From: Hetaerina americana
Taxonomy: Eukaryota; Arthropoda; Insecta; Odonata; Calopterygidae
Direction: 5' to 3'
Assembly (NCBI GenBank): GCA_022747635.1
Contig: JAKTNV010000009.1
Span: forward strand, 71,241,907-71,305,906
Length of the DNA: 64,000 nucleotides
The position numbers were made by a program, and so were the translations under genes. This document shows, in pieces, positions 15,738 through 26,758 of the stretch; the stretch's first letter is position 1; each line of letters begins with the position of its first letter. Under the pieces are notes generated by a model that saw only the letters and a program-made list of their open reading frames with translations, did no database searches and was not told the DNA's origin.

Positions 15738-16150
15738 AGAATACGAGGGTAATTTGGAGAGTTCTCGAAATGGAATAGAGAAAAACGACTAAACTCGGTG
15801 ATTTTTTTTTATTTGTCAATCAATTCCTGTGCACAAATTCACTTGGTCCAGCGATGTTCCAATGTCTTGATCCCATCTCAAAAATTATGCCCTTTCAGGC
15901 CTGCAAAATCTCCGTCTGATTCGGCTGTTTGTTCCTTGTTCGAAGAGAATTTCCGTCCATCGAGGAAAATTTGGAACTTGGGGAAGATAAAAATCTAAAT
16001 GGACCCAAATCAGGCGAATAAGGCAGGCGTGGCAACAATTCACAATCACGTATTTTTGCCATGGCAACAACACTTGTGTGTGGGTGTTCATTTTCTTGAT
16101 GAAAGATGACCTTCTTCCTTGACAAATCTGGCATTTTTACGTGTATCCTT
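15738..16150 (-). mobile_element. Mariner fragment, transposase C-terminus
   Basis: A mariner-like end (TACGAGGGTAATTTGGAGAG) begins at about 15738, and the minus strand encodes the C-terminal part of a transposase (15895-16134): HQENEHPHTS followed by LPRLPYSPDLGP. Family norm is HQDN...PDLAPSD; here the second catalytic Asp is Glu and the third is missing (PFR). The N-terminal half and the other end are absent, so the element is dead. Confidence 0.75.
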
Positions 16151-16159
16151 TGCTGTATT

Positions 16160-16955
16160 TGGAGTGCTCAGGTTCGAGTGGCGAGTTAAAGAGTCTGGAT
16201 GGGCAAATTTAGGCAGAGGAGTTCGGCAGGAGTGTCCATTATCATCTCAGTGGTTCAATGTACATTAAGTGGAGGAAATGATTAAGGAGGCATGAGGAGA
16301 ACTGGATGTAGGAGCGAAAGCCGGTGGACTATTTTCTATTATTTTGTGGACTAAAATCATTTTGGTTTGCGGAGTATCAAGCTTTAGCTTGTCATTCGGC
16401 TAAAGGGTTGGCATGGGATGAGAACAAATGTAAAAATAAAGTTAATGCGGTTTACGAGAAAGATAAGGCTAAGGTGAACGCTAAAGTAGAAGGGCAAAAA
16501 CTAGAGCAGGTAAAACAGTACTCTCCTCCTTGTGAGATGAGCTTTCATAAGGATTGATGACATTAATCCGTTAGGATGATAAGAAAAGGCTCGTTAAAAC
16601 TGATATGGAGCCTGGTTTTGTACAACGCGGAAACATGGTCACTGAAGCAGGATGATAGCAGCAGATTGGAGGATTTTGAAATGTGCAGGTAGAGAAGGAT
16701 GGAGATGGTGAAGTGGACGGAAATAAAAACAAACGAGGAGGTACCAGGTACGCTGGGTTAGGAGAGGGGATTGTTGGAAAATTTCAAAAAGAGGCAGAAA
16801 GGATGGACACACAACCTTCTGATTGGAAACATGATGTTTAAGGCTTTGATAGAGGGGAGAACGCCGATCAAACGAGGATAGGGTAAGAATAGGTTAAAGA
16901 TGTAGAACGGAATTAAGGGAGGAATGATGTACGTGAATTTGAAAATGGGCTTATT
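16160..16955 (+). mobile_element. LINE RT C-terminal remnant, old copy
   Basis: Diverged match to the RT region of the young LINE: CTCAGGT..GAGTGG, then a decayed motif B (GVRQEC), QALACHSAKGLA from the motif C side, KLEQVKQ, and the C-terminal FEM...RME and LLENFKKRQK blocks. The FADD catalytic block itself is replaced by unrelated sequence. Stops and shifts throughout. Confidence 0.75.
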
Positions 16956-18586
16956 GTAGTGTTAGATGTCTTGCTGTGTTTTGCTGAGAGAGGGAAGGGA
17001 ATTGTATTTTTACTCTTGTGTAGCTACTGGCTATACGGGATTAAGCTTACAGTATATATGAGGGGCATTATGAGGTTTAATCATTTAAATGATTCAATCA
17101 AATTGTATTTTTTTAAAACATCTATTGCAGATTTTTTGCAAATATTGAGAAAAATTTCCAATTATTTTCTTTTGACCCGCTGAGCTCCCACATTTTAGAT
17201 GAAACAAAACCAGTCCCGTCATTAAATTTTACCTCTACAATAGAGTAAAAGAAATAACATAATTCTTAGGAGCTCTTTCGCTTACTTTATATTTGTAGTA
17301 TAGTTTTAAACTTACGTGGAAAACGTGAAAGAGATAAAAAAATGCATATTTGGGCTTCCTCAAAATCAGAAACGACTCATCTTGATACTTAAAGTGTTCA
17401 TAAAGAAAATCACTAAACGGCGATGAGGACATGCTGTAGCTATGAACAGACTGATTGCATTACAGCCCAAGATACCTTAGATTCGAGTGCGTGGCACTTC
17501 AATTTTCTTCGTTAGTATTCACCAGGAAAAAGTGAAAATAGTTGAAACTCTCCGGAGTGCGATGCGGGTGAAATGATCTAGTACGATTTAACGATAAGAT
17601 ACATGGAGGATCTTGAGGAGGAAGTCTGCAATTGACGAGTGAAACGGGTGAAATAAGATGGTAGACAGTCGACACGTAGATTTTGCTAATATTCAAAATG
17701 TTAAGCCTTGGCTCAAGGAAATGCTGTCACTCTCTGATAATACTGGGGAGCATCCCATAAGATCCGTAGAATCCCATTTCATTTTTGAAGAAAATGAGAC
17801 ATTGTACAATAACGACGCGTGTGTATCTCATGGGGTTAAAGGGGAACTCCCAGCTTCGCCGCTGTGACGTTATCCACCTCGCCTAAAACGTTAAATTTAT
17901 TGAAACGATTGTTATATAATTTCATTTCAGATTTAGTTTAATCTGATTGAATAGATAGTTCGTAATTTGCGACGGGATATTTTTATCGGGCTGCTAGGAT
18001 TTATTTTAAATCACATGCTTCGCAGAGGAAAATAGATGCGTTTTTATGTGAGTCACCGAAAGCAGGAGAGGAAACTTTGTAATTTCAATGAGGAATTACC
18101 ACCCTTGTATTCCCTATCTATTGACGGGGAGTCATAAACTGACCATGGGATAGATCGAATCATAGTTAGCAATGCAATCGAACTTTTGATTCGGCACAGA
18201 AACAGATGAATGAAAGGAGGGAGAGCAAATGCGCTTCACTCGAGTGTAAGTAATAATTTATTGTTTCCAACCTTCGTGAGCAATATTACACACAATTCCA
18301 TCAGAGGAAGACCTTGAGTGGCCGCTTAGGAAACATCATTATGACTAAATGTCAGACATTATATTCATACATGCATTACATTATCATACCCAACAAATGT
18401 TCTAGAGAATATGAAGGAAGACAGACGAATTAAAAATTTAAATAACTACAAACAATGTATCAATAGACATTAATCAATATTCATCCATCTCAAGAAACGT
18501 ATTATACAGCTGAAATTGTTTAATTTCTTCGGAGAACGTATCGAAATTCTTGGAACCCATGTAAACTACTGATCATCTGAATACAG
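16956..18586. other. Unannotated stretch, no gene recognised
   Basis: No recognisable family. The ORF at 17658-17867 (69 aa) has ordinary composition but nothing I can identify, so it is not called. Confidence 0.4.
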
Positions 18587-18602
18587 TTATATTAGGTTTA
18601 AT
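18587..18602. repeat. 16-bp target-site duplication, left copy
   Basis: TTATATTAGGTTTAAT, identical to 18810-18825; the two copies bracket the PLE-tail insertion. Confidence 0.85.
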
Positions 18603-18809
18603 ACTGAAATAAGGACAATTGCACTTTTCCACAGTTTATTTAACGTACGACATTTTTCAACTCACAGAGTCATCATCAGGTACAAGTCTTGTACCTGATG
18701 ATGACTGTGAGTTGAAAAGCGTCGTACGTTAAATAAACTGTGGAAAAGTGCAATTGTCCTTATTTCATTATGATGAACTTCCACGACCTCAAGCCTGAAT
18801 CTGTTGAAC
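18603..18809. mobile_element. PLE family A tail insertion with long hairpin
   Basis: A 207-bp insertion bounded by a perfect 16-bp duplication. Arms 18606-18686 and 18688-18766 are inverted copies differing by two substitutions and a 2-nt indel. The right-hand half runs ACCTGATGATGACTGTGAG, TTGAAAAGCGTC, GTACGTTAAATAAACTGTGG and ends CCTCAAGCCTGAATCTGTTG. The CTGATGA ... GAAA ... GTC order recalls the hammerhead-like cores known in PLE terminal repeats. No coding part is present, so it was moved in trans or heavily truncated. Confidence 0.65.
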
Positions 18810-18825
18810 TTATATTAGGTTTAAT
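18810..18825. repeat. 16-bp target-site duplication, right copy
   Basis: Exact repeat of 18587-18602. Confidence 0.85.
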
Positions 18826-19783
18826 TATTGATCCTTCTTCGCAAACTTAGTCATCCTCAAATGAAAGGTTAATGACTGTTTTAATGCACGCTTTAATCCA
18901 CGTATGCAAAACGCAGATTAGGAAATAGACATTTACTGAACAATTTTATAATATATAACTTTATCAGATGTCACCGTACCTTTTTGTACAACTAAAATAG
19001 AGTTTTTGAGAACAATTTCCGAAAAGTGAAAAAACAGAAGCAATTATGGAATAAATAAATCTGTGCCTTATAATAGTTTTCGAAAAATGTTCGATAGCAA
19101 CGAAGTCGGGACTAACAAAGTAATTCTCCTGACGAATTAAATGAATCAATGGATGTTTTGGAGAAGGATTTCCACTGTGGTGCATTAAATACATCGAAAT
19201 GAGGAAAACAAAATATATCTTATCAAAATTATAAATTAAGTGTCAAAATTATATTTATTATATACTTGGCTTTATTTTTTTGCCATTAACATAGGAAACT
19301 AAACTGCACACGTTCGAGTAAAACCAGGATCCTTTAGGCTTTAATGGCCACGGAGGGTAGAATTTATCTCTGCAAAAATAAATGGGATTTATTTCTAGAA
19401 ATTCCCCTATCCATTTACCATTTTCCATTTACCATTGTCCTTTAAATCCTTCCGGGATGATTTCGAAATATTGAAACTAATGTCTTACATTGGGAAAATA
19501 CTTTAACTCACTCCTCAACTTTTTCTTTTCACATAAAATAGGATAATGGCCAAACAAGTCAGTTTACTTTGGGTAATCATTTAACGAATTACTGATTATC
19601 CAAGAACCACTTTGTATTTTTTGTTTGATTTGTCACGAAGGTTGGCACCTTATGACATTTTTTGTCCACCTGATAATGAAATGATATTTTTCGGAAACGC
19701 CTCAGTGCCCACATAATAGTCATGGGGACTTATTTTTAATCTGCTCTTCCAAGAGCCCAACTAAGACAGATTGACCGTAGCAC
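18826..19783. other. Unannotated AT-rich stretch
   Basis: Nothing recognisable beyond ordinary AT-rich sequence. Confidence 0.4.
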
Positions 19784-19926
19784 TTTTCCACAATATATGT
19801 AGTACCTGATGATGATGTAATACATTGAAATCCGCTGGTAAAATAAAAATTTGATCAAGTGGAAAAGTTTTACTGTCAGTTATTCATTGTGTTCGACTTC
19901 CACCACATCACGCCTGAAGCTACTCA
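19784..19926 (+). mobile_element. PLE family A tail, second copy
   Basis: Same order of blocks as 18680-18800: GCACTTTTCCACA (a short inverted start), ACCTGATGATGATGTAAT, ACATTGAAATCC, AAGTGGAAAAGT, TTATTCATTGTG, CGACTTCCACCACATCACG then CCTGAAG. The hairpin stem between CTGATGA and GAAA is a different sequence (ATGT/ACAT), yet a stem is kept at the same position. Only a short inverted segment is present. Confidence 0.6.
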
Positions 19927-22885
19927 ATTTTTTAAGAAAGGTTATTATGCCTCTTGAAAATTGTCGTTCGAGACCTTGAACAATTTTCTTGGCATGAACT
20001 TGTGATGTAGATGACCTAAATTATCAGCAGAACTATCACGTTCTAAGAAACAACTATGCGGAAAATTAAAAACTTTTAAACTGAGCAGCCCTAACAAAAC
20101 CCTATATCACCCTTTCGAAATCGGGTCACTGATCAAATGCATAATTTAACTTTGTTTCACTTTATTTCATAAATTTGACCACGCTCCTGGCAAACTCGAA
20201 TATTTGACACTTAAACTTTCTCATAAATTTACAACTCTCTTAAGAACCCTCGTCACAGATTTAGATTATTTGGCACCATTAAGTTTCTTGAATATTGCAA
20301 ATGCCGTGGAGCTGCTTTTACTCCTGCACTAATCACTTGCCCTTAGAATTAAACATGTTCACGAAACTAATTGGCTTCATTAATATTGAACGCTCTCTGG
20401 CCTAGCTCACTTTTTCAAAAACAGTAAAAATGTTCAAATTCAAATTCGATGAATTCGCAAGTCGTCCGCGGACGGAATGACAAACTGTCCATCTTCGGGG
20501 TCCAAAAAACACAACTTCTTGAATCCGAATGGTACGTAACCACCGCAAGTGTAGGAATATTTTTTGCGAGTACATGGCAATACATTCCTTATCTTTCTCT
20601 TCTAACGGAATCATTAATACGATGCTTTCAACTTGACCTCATGCCGCATCTAAAACGACGCTTATTCTCCTCCTTCTATCATTCTCCTAATATTTTCCAC
20701 TCTTGCACCAATTTTCTTCTCACGTAAGTACTGTCCAAATACGTCAGTTATTCAATTTGAAATCACATTTTTTAACTTTTTTAACTGAAAATATGTTTGC
20801 AAGTAAATGACCGGAATTCCCTAGCTAAACTGTTCTACTGTTAGCAGCGTGACGGTTTTCTTAGATTAACTTCATATTCTTTCAATTCTTGAATTTTAAC
20901 TCAGCTTCTGTATTATTCCTCTGAAAATACCTTAAACATATCTTTCACGTAGATGACAGAATATTTTTTTAATTTAATGGCTTCAAAAATATCCTTTAAG
21001 TTTTTAATTGTGTGTTTTTTGTACTGCGGACTTTCCTCTGAAAAATGTTATCTCAATATAAATGGTTTTATTAAATCTAAACATCCTACCTTCTACTTTG
21101 AACTTATATTTCCCAATAGCTAAAGGTAACAAGTCCCGGGTGCCGACAGCTTTCGTCCAAGTACGACTCGCAAAAGTGATACGAAAACCATGAATCGGGA
21201 ATGCTGCGTAAGGAATACCCCAACTTTTTCAGTGCCTCAAATTATTCTTTCAATGTATCTCTTATTTAACAGCTATTTCCCAAAAACGTCTTGGCCTGAA
21301 TGTCGTTTACGACTGCATCAAAATCCGAAGAAAAGCATAGAACTGATTGTCTCTCCATTACTTACTACTTGAAAAAGTCTCAGCTGTCATCATTCCATCC
21401 GTTTCTCCCATCGTAACAATGGGAATCGTCACTTCATCGATACTTTAGTTTAAAGCTCACTAAAGATGATGTGCAAAAAAATTATTTTTGGCAATTATAC
21501 AACTCCACCGAGAAGCACTTACCGAGAAAAAATTCGGGAGAAGAAAGTTTCGAACCATTGAAAAGGGGGTGTTTGGTGATGATGGTCCTCCTGAATGTCT
21601 TGACCATGGCCAGATGACCATGGCCCCGTCCTCCCCATTCCCTGAACCTTGCTCTGAAATGACGAATGGAGAGTGAGAGGAGGAAGGAGAGGTCACCGAC
21701 GTTGACTGGCCTGCAGGAAGGAGGGGAATGGATGATCGAGCGGTCACTCGTGTTCGACGGAAGTAGTCTGGGGGAGGGGGGAAGGCAGGGGGAGGGGAGG
21801 CGGTGCTAGATCCGTGCAGTAGTGGTCGCTCCGATGGGTTGTCTGCATCTACACGATGCCTCGTAAGGGCGTGTGGCGGGGGGTGACAGGGCAACGGCCC
21901 TACATGTACAGCCCTAAAATATTTAACAGATAAGTTAGAATGTATATTATTATCACATCTAAAGAAACACTCGTACACATACATGCACGCATATATTATT
22001 CAAGCAGAAAATATTCAAACAATTAAATGTTTGTCTTTATGTAAATATGTTCGGGTTTTTAAGCTCGATTTTGCCATAAGTGCGCGAGTGAAGAAACAAT
22101 TCTGAACTTTGTCGATGTATTCCTTTCTTATTTTCCCGTTGTTCGAATTTGCCAATGTTTTTTGGAGCCACATTAATTCCCTCGCTGTTAAAAGAAGACT
22201 CGGGTGTACTCTATCTTCCCAAAAGACTACGATGACAGTCAAAGATGAGCTCTACACCAGAAGTAATAACCGAGTGCTGGCATGGGAGAGTATCCTTCAG
22301 CCTCGGGATGCGAGTAATGAGTGGATGGATTTTCGCCTGTAAACGTTGCCGCTCTCAACTCATGGTCTCCGCAGCAACGCCATCAATGCCAACCACTGAA
22401 TCTGCCATCGTGTTTCCTTTCCAGTGTTATCTTTCTTGTTCTACTTCAGGTTATTTCAGCACCAAAAATCTGCTTTACATATTTTCTTCTACTCAGCGAA
22501 GTAAGCTGTTGAACTGTGTTAAGTCTGTAGGAGATCGTCACATAGTGGATTCAGTCGGGAGAGTATTTTACGCTATGACATCATAAAATTTCATTTAAAG
22601 CTTTATTATCATCTTTCTCCTGAGGAGGGATATTTAATTCGGTTCATTTTTCAGGGTGGCACGAGGAAGGGAATTGATTTTAATTGAGGACGGCTCAGGA
22701 GTTCAAGCGTAATGAATCTGCTGTCTGGCCCACTATTGATGAGTGTACGGTTTCCTTTCGCAGAATCAGACGCTTCCTCGCACCTCATGCGGTGGCCCGA
22801 CCCTAATACGGGAACCTCTTCTATGAATTCCCATTGAAAAGAGATTGCACATCTGCAGGGATACGTTTGGAATGCACGACTGAGA
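19927..22885. other. Unannotated stretch with a GC-rich patch at 21560-21910
   Basis: No gene recognised. The GC-rich patch creates a 174-aa minus ORF (21460-21984) of low-complexity Pro/Ser/His-rich sequence that I do not consider real. Confidence 0.4.
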
Positions 22886-22888
22886 CCC

Positions 22889-23769
22889 AGGAAGTTGGGA
22901 ACGGGGAGTCCGGTTGGGCAGTGTTAGGAAGAGGTGTAAGGCAGGGTTGCCCATTATCACCGCTGCTGTTCAACCTGCATGCAGAGGAAATGATTAAAGA
23001 GGCATGGGAAGAACTGGAGGTAGGAATGAAAGTGGGCGGAGAATTCGTAAAATCAGTTAGGTTTGCTGATGACCAAGCTTTAGTTTGTCAGTCAGCCAAG
23101 GGGCTGCAAGCATTGCTTATTGAATTGGAAATTCAGTGCGACAGGTATGGGATGAGAATCAATATTAATAAAACTAAGATTATGCGATTTTCTCGAAAGA
23201 AAAAATCTAAGCTTAACATTAAGATAGGAGGGCAAAAACTAGAGCAGGTAGAACAGTTTACGTATCTCAGAAGTGTTTTGCATCAACACGGTCAAAGTAG
23301 TAGGGACGTAAGGAGAAGAATTGCGTTAGGCAAAGAGGCTTTCACAAGGAGGAGGGAGTTTATGACGGGGACGTTGAGTAAGGATGTTAAGAAAAGACTC
23401 GTAAAAACTTTGATATGGAGCGTAGCTATGTACAGAGCGGAAACGTGGTCATTGAAGCAGGAGGATAGACGTCGACTGGAGGCTTTTGAAATGTGGGTGT
23501 GGAGAAGAATGGAGAAAGTAAAAAGGACAGAGAAGAAAACAAATGAGGAAGTACTTGGTTTGGTGGGCGAGGACAGGGGTTTGTTGGGAGCAATCCTATG
23601 GAGGCAGGAAAAGTGGATGAAGGGGGTGTTGACCGGCAGTGGGATGTTGAAGACTGTGATAGAGGGTAGAATGTTGGGCAAAAGAGGAAAGGGAAGGAAC
23701 AGGATAGGGATGTTGGACGGGATGAAGGGCGGAAGAAAGTACTCAGAGATGAAGAGGGACCTTATATAG
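22889..23769 (+). pseudogene. LINE reverse transcriptase, C-terminal two-thirds, open frame
   Basis: Part of a 311-aa ORF (22834-23769) whose first 20 residues are unrelated flanking sequence. Motif B is GVRQGCPLSPLLFN (about residues 34-47) and motif C FADD is at about 77-80, giving two of the catalytic aspartates; motif D (CDRYGMRININKTK) and thumb or connector blocks follow (VKTLIWSVAMY, RRLEAFEMWVWRRME). Motif A and the endonuclease are missing through 5' truncation, so it cannot act. At 23041 the codon is GAA, where two young sister copies have TAA. The C-terminal pattern of EAFEMWVWRRM with TNEEVL resembles RTE/BovB-type proteins. Confidence 0.85.
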
Positions 23770-23869
23770 AGTAGGGTGATGGATTTTGTGTTTTGTTCGG
23801 AGTAATAAAATATTTGTTTGGTAGTTGTGTCCATCCAAAAACCTACCTTAACCGGTAGATTACCTTAAA

Positions 23870-23878
<9 letters not shown>
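22889..23878 (+). mobile_element. LINE, young 5'-truncated copy with (TA)n tail
   Basis: Starts abruptly inside RT just before motif B and runs to the element 3' end. The 3' UTR reads GGTAGTTGTGTCCATCC, then a terminal hairpin CTACCTTAACCGGTAG and ATTACCTT, followed by an A run and (TA)n. This is the standard shape of a 5'-truncated target-primed insertion. The reading frame is open, unlike the sister copies. Confidence 0.9.

Positions 23879-23953
<75 letters not shown>
23879..23953. repeat. (TA)n tail of LINE
   Basis: 75 bp of TA beginning right after the LINE poly-A stretch. Confidence 0.95.
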
Positions 23954-23955
<2 letters not shown>

Positions 23956-24109
23956 AGATGCTACAAATAACTAAATTTTATACGTATTACATGCCTTTTT
24001 ATGCACGCGGGAATTTTCTTTCTCAGGGTGGCGTCTGTGAACACGTCATTTCGCAGTTGCTTTGGGAAATTGTGATTTGAATGGGGAAAGCTCTGAATCC
24101 ATCATTCCT

Positions 24110-24290
24110 ATCGCAAAAATCTCCTCTCCTCCCCGACTTTGCCTATTATTTCTTCGTGTTTTCCATTTCTGTATTTCTCTTCTTCTCCGTTCTTCTCCTC
24201 ATTCACATTCTAAAAGCCTCAAGCCCACGCCTATCATTCTGCTTTAATTACCGTGTGTCCGCGCCCTACAAAAAGAAACCAGAAAGTGTA
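24110..24290 (-). mobile_element. LINE C-terminal fragment, old copy
   Basis: On the minus strand this matches the LINE connector region in diverged form: the GGCGCGGACACACGGTAATT block, then GAATGTGAATGAGGAGAAG. Lies just downstream of the young copy and in the opposite orientation. Confidence 0.6.
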
Positions 24291-25439
24291 CAGAACTGCA
24301 GAAAAACTAAAAATTAATAATGATTTAATATTTGATGTCGCGTGCTTATGGATGAACTGATGGATTGTGGTCAGAAGTATGAAAGAAGCTGATGGTGCCC
24401 AGCGGTGTCATCCGGAACCGAGCCTAGGCCCTCCAGTCTGTAGCTCTTAAATCTATTCACGGGACAACTCCGCTCCGGAATTCAGGAATTATTTAAAAAA
24501 GAATGACTATGTAAGAGTCTTAAAATCACTGAAAATTTCATCCAGGAACTAAAAAAAACTTGAACCTTGCATAAAATCTTGTAATTTTGCCCGCTACCGA
24601 CCGAATATCTTCGTTCTATTTTATCGTTGTAGGAATGTTTACCCTTTTGAGAGGATTTCCAGCGAATTCTTTCCTATTCCTCTCGTCATGCAAACCAATG
24701 AGACCTAATCAAAGTGAAGTAAAACCTTTTTTGAATTTTCAATACGTTTACTTGCAACGAGTTTGACAGGACCAAATATCTTTAAGGCTGTTAACACTAA
24801 TATTCTAATGCACATGCGCCGCGAACGGTTGGATGCAGGCGTCAGGCCCTTGCTAAACGCGGGCAGAAGGGGGGTGTTGGGTGCGAGAGGGAGGGGTTAA
24901 TCGGGTGTCCTTTGATTGACTAGGGATTGGTTTGGGCTGGAGGGGCTGGGGGCCCTTCGCTGTGAGAGTGACCGAGGGGCGCCGGCGAAGGAATCGCCCC
25001 GGCCGCGAAAAACCAAACTCCTCCTTCGTCGAGAGGCGATCAATCATTCTCCTTCGAGAACATTCCACGCACATTCCCAAGACTCAGACATCCCCCCTCC
25101 CCCCCCCTCGCAAAATGGTGGCAGAAGGGGGTGGAGGGGGGTGTGGTAAGAAGGAGCGCGGAAGGGCTCCCGATTTACGAGTCCTCTTCTAATAATGCTT
25201 CGCTGGACATCGTCTACACTTCCCGAGTGATTACGGATTGCCCACGAATGTACCCGCTCAAACCCAAGTATTTTCCTACCAGGTGCTGTTATACACGTTC
25301 TCAATAATGATATACCAGAAAAGTATATCGGAAAACGTGTACTTCTCATTGAACTCTGTTCATGTGTATTTATACGAGTGAGAAAGTGGAAATTAGGGCA
25401 AGGCAAGCTTTTGTGGTAATATGACAAGGGTGATATGTA
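24291..25439. other. Unannotated stretch with GC-rich patch at 24840-25190
   Basis: No gene recognised. The GC-rich patch gives ORFs on both strands with no domain. A fragment near 24415-24450 vaguely recalls a tRNA-derived SINE but is too short to call. Confidence 0.4.
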
Positions 25440-25545
25440 ATTTAATTCCATTGTTTTTTTAAATTACCTGACGATTTAACCTACCAACATTTCGAAATTT
25501 CATAATAGAGCATTCTTCAATTTCGAATAGAACATATATTACATA
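25440..25545 (-). mobile_element. Possible PLE tail
   Basis: On the minus strand it reads TTGAAGAATGCTC, then ATGAAATTTCGAAATG, TTGGTAGGTTAAATCGTC. This order (TGAAGA, GAAA, then GTTAAAT) is the same as in the clearer PLE tails. No coding sequence and no end duplication seen, so this stays tentative. Confidence 0.35.
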
Positions 25546-26061
25546 ACTAATGGAGAATGTACCATGATTTTTACTTGCATTGTAAATTAGTTCTTTCTTC
25601 GTCTCTGTCTAAATACAATAGGTGGTCATCGTCTATTTGTCGAAGATATTCATGAGTCAAAATCGTTACATAGCAACTCGGTTCGTATTGCCCTTTCGGC
25701 GGTCGCCATGTTTACCTTTTTTGAAACCGAAATTTAACCAAAGAACACCAAGAAATCGGAACACTAAACACCACGTATCTAAAAAAATCTTAGAACACGT
25801 TATATTTTTTGAGGCATGCTATTGATGGTGTAAGACGAACTATTCAAGATTGTACATCAACATCCACGAAACGTCCTACTTTGTGGACGCTTATTTTTCA
25901 ATAATTTGGCAATTCTGTCCTTCGCTGGCATCAGTCAATTATTTATGCCTTCGATGTATCGCCTATATGAATATGCTGATGTTCCTAATTTTTGGCATAT
26001 TAACTATAAAATGGGAAACCTAACGACTTATGCTTACACCGTTTGCATGAATTTCGTGTGC

Positions 26062-26062
<1 letters not shown>
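25546..26062. other. Unannotated stretch, no gene recognised
   Basis: AT-rich, no recognisable family or coding exon. Confidence 0.4.

Positions 26063-26064
<2 letters not shown>

Positions 26065-26142
<78 letters not shown>
26065..26142. repeat. (TA)n microsatellite
   Basis: 78 bp of TA on the left flank of the PLE family D palindrome. Confidence 0.97.
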
Positions 26143-26145
<3 letters not shown>

Positions 26146-26357
26146 TCAAACACGAAATCCCGCCAAACGGCGAATAAATACTCATATATACAGAAACAGA
26201 TATAAGGAAAAGGGATAGGAACACATATAAAGGACGAACACAATAGAGGTGGGGAAGGCGGAATCGAACGGATCATTCCGCCTTCCCCACCTCTATTGTG
26301 TTCGTCCTTTATATGTGTTCCTATCCCTTTTCCTTATATCTGTTTCTGTATATATGA

Positions 26358-26361
<4 letters not shown>
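26146..26361. mobile_element. PLE family D palindrome, perfect 87-bp arms
   Basis: Arms 26178-26264 and 26275-26361 are exact reverse complements over 87 bases with a 10-nt spacer. The left flank (26146-26177) adds the rest of the tail, including CGCC AAAC GGCG, another small hairpin. The diverged single copy at 6985-7150 shows the unit arrangement. (TA)n tracts lie on both sides, so the composite sits between two microsatellite stretches. Confidence 0.65.

Positions 26362-26412
<51 letters not shown>
26359..26412. repeat. (TA)n microsatellite
   Basis: 54 bp of TA on the right flank of the palindrome. Confidence 0.97.
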
Positions 26413-26413
<1 letters not shown>

Positions 26414-26526
26414 GAGGCATATAAATAAAGAAAGGGCCGTTTGGTCACAGGAAAAATTTACTCATATAAAACATATTTTATTGACTTTTCTGGTTAGATA
26501 CACAAAACATCGAAATCTTTGTGATA

Positions 26527-26531
<5 letters not shown>
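26413..26531. other. Spacer between (TA)n tracts
   Basis: 119 bp of unrecognised sequence, possibly another PLE tail remnant. Confidence 0.4.

Positions 26532-26590
<59 letters not shown>
26532..26590. repeat. (TA)n microsatellite
   Basis: 59 bp of TA ending directly at a PLE family E tail. Confidence 0.97.
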
Positions 26591-26591
<1 letters not shown>

Positions 26592-26673
26592 CAATTGGAC
26601 GGCACAATAGAACACAAATTAAATAGATGACAATTAAAAGGACACTCATTGAACTTTCAGCCTTCTTCAAGTA

Positions 26674-26677
<4 letters not shown>
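26591..26677 (-). mobile_element. PLE family E tail, short copy
   Basis: Shares TTGGACGGCACAATAGAACAC, AAAAGGACACTCAT, CTTTCAGCCTTCTTCAAG and TAAGACT with the copies at 7398-7520 and 41150-41265. The GCC/GGC stem present in those copies is missing here. Bounded by (TA)n on both sides. Confidence 0.65.

Positions 26678-26755
<78 letters not shown>
26678..26755. repeat. (TA)n microsatellite
   Basis: 78 bp of TA between PLE family E and family F tails. Confidence 0.97.
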
Positions 26756-26758
<3 letters not shown>

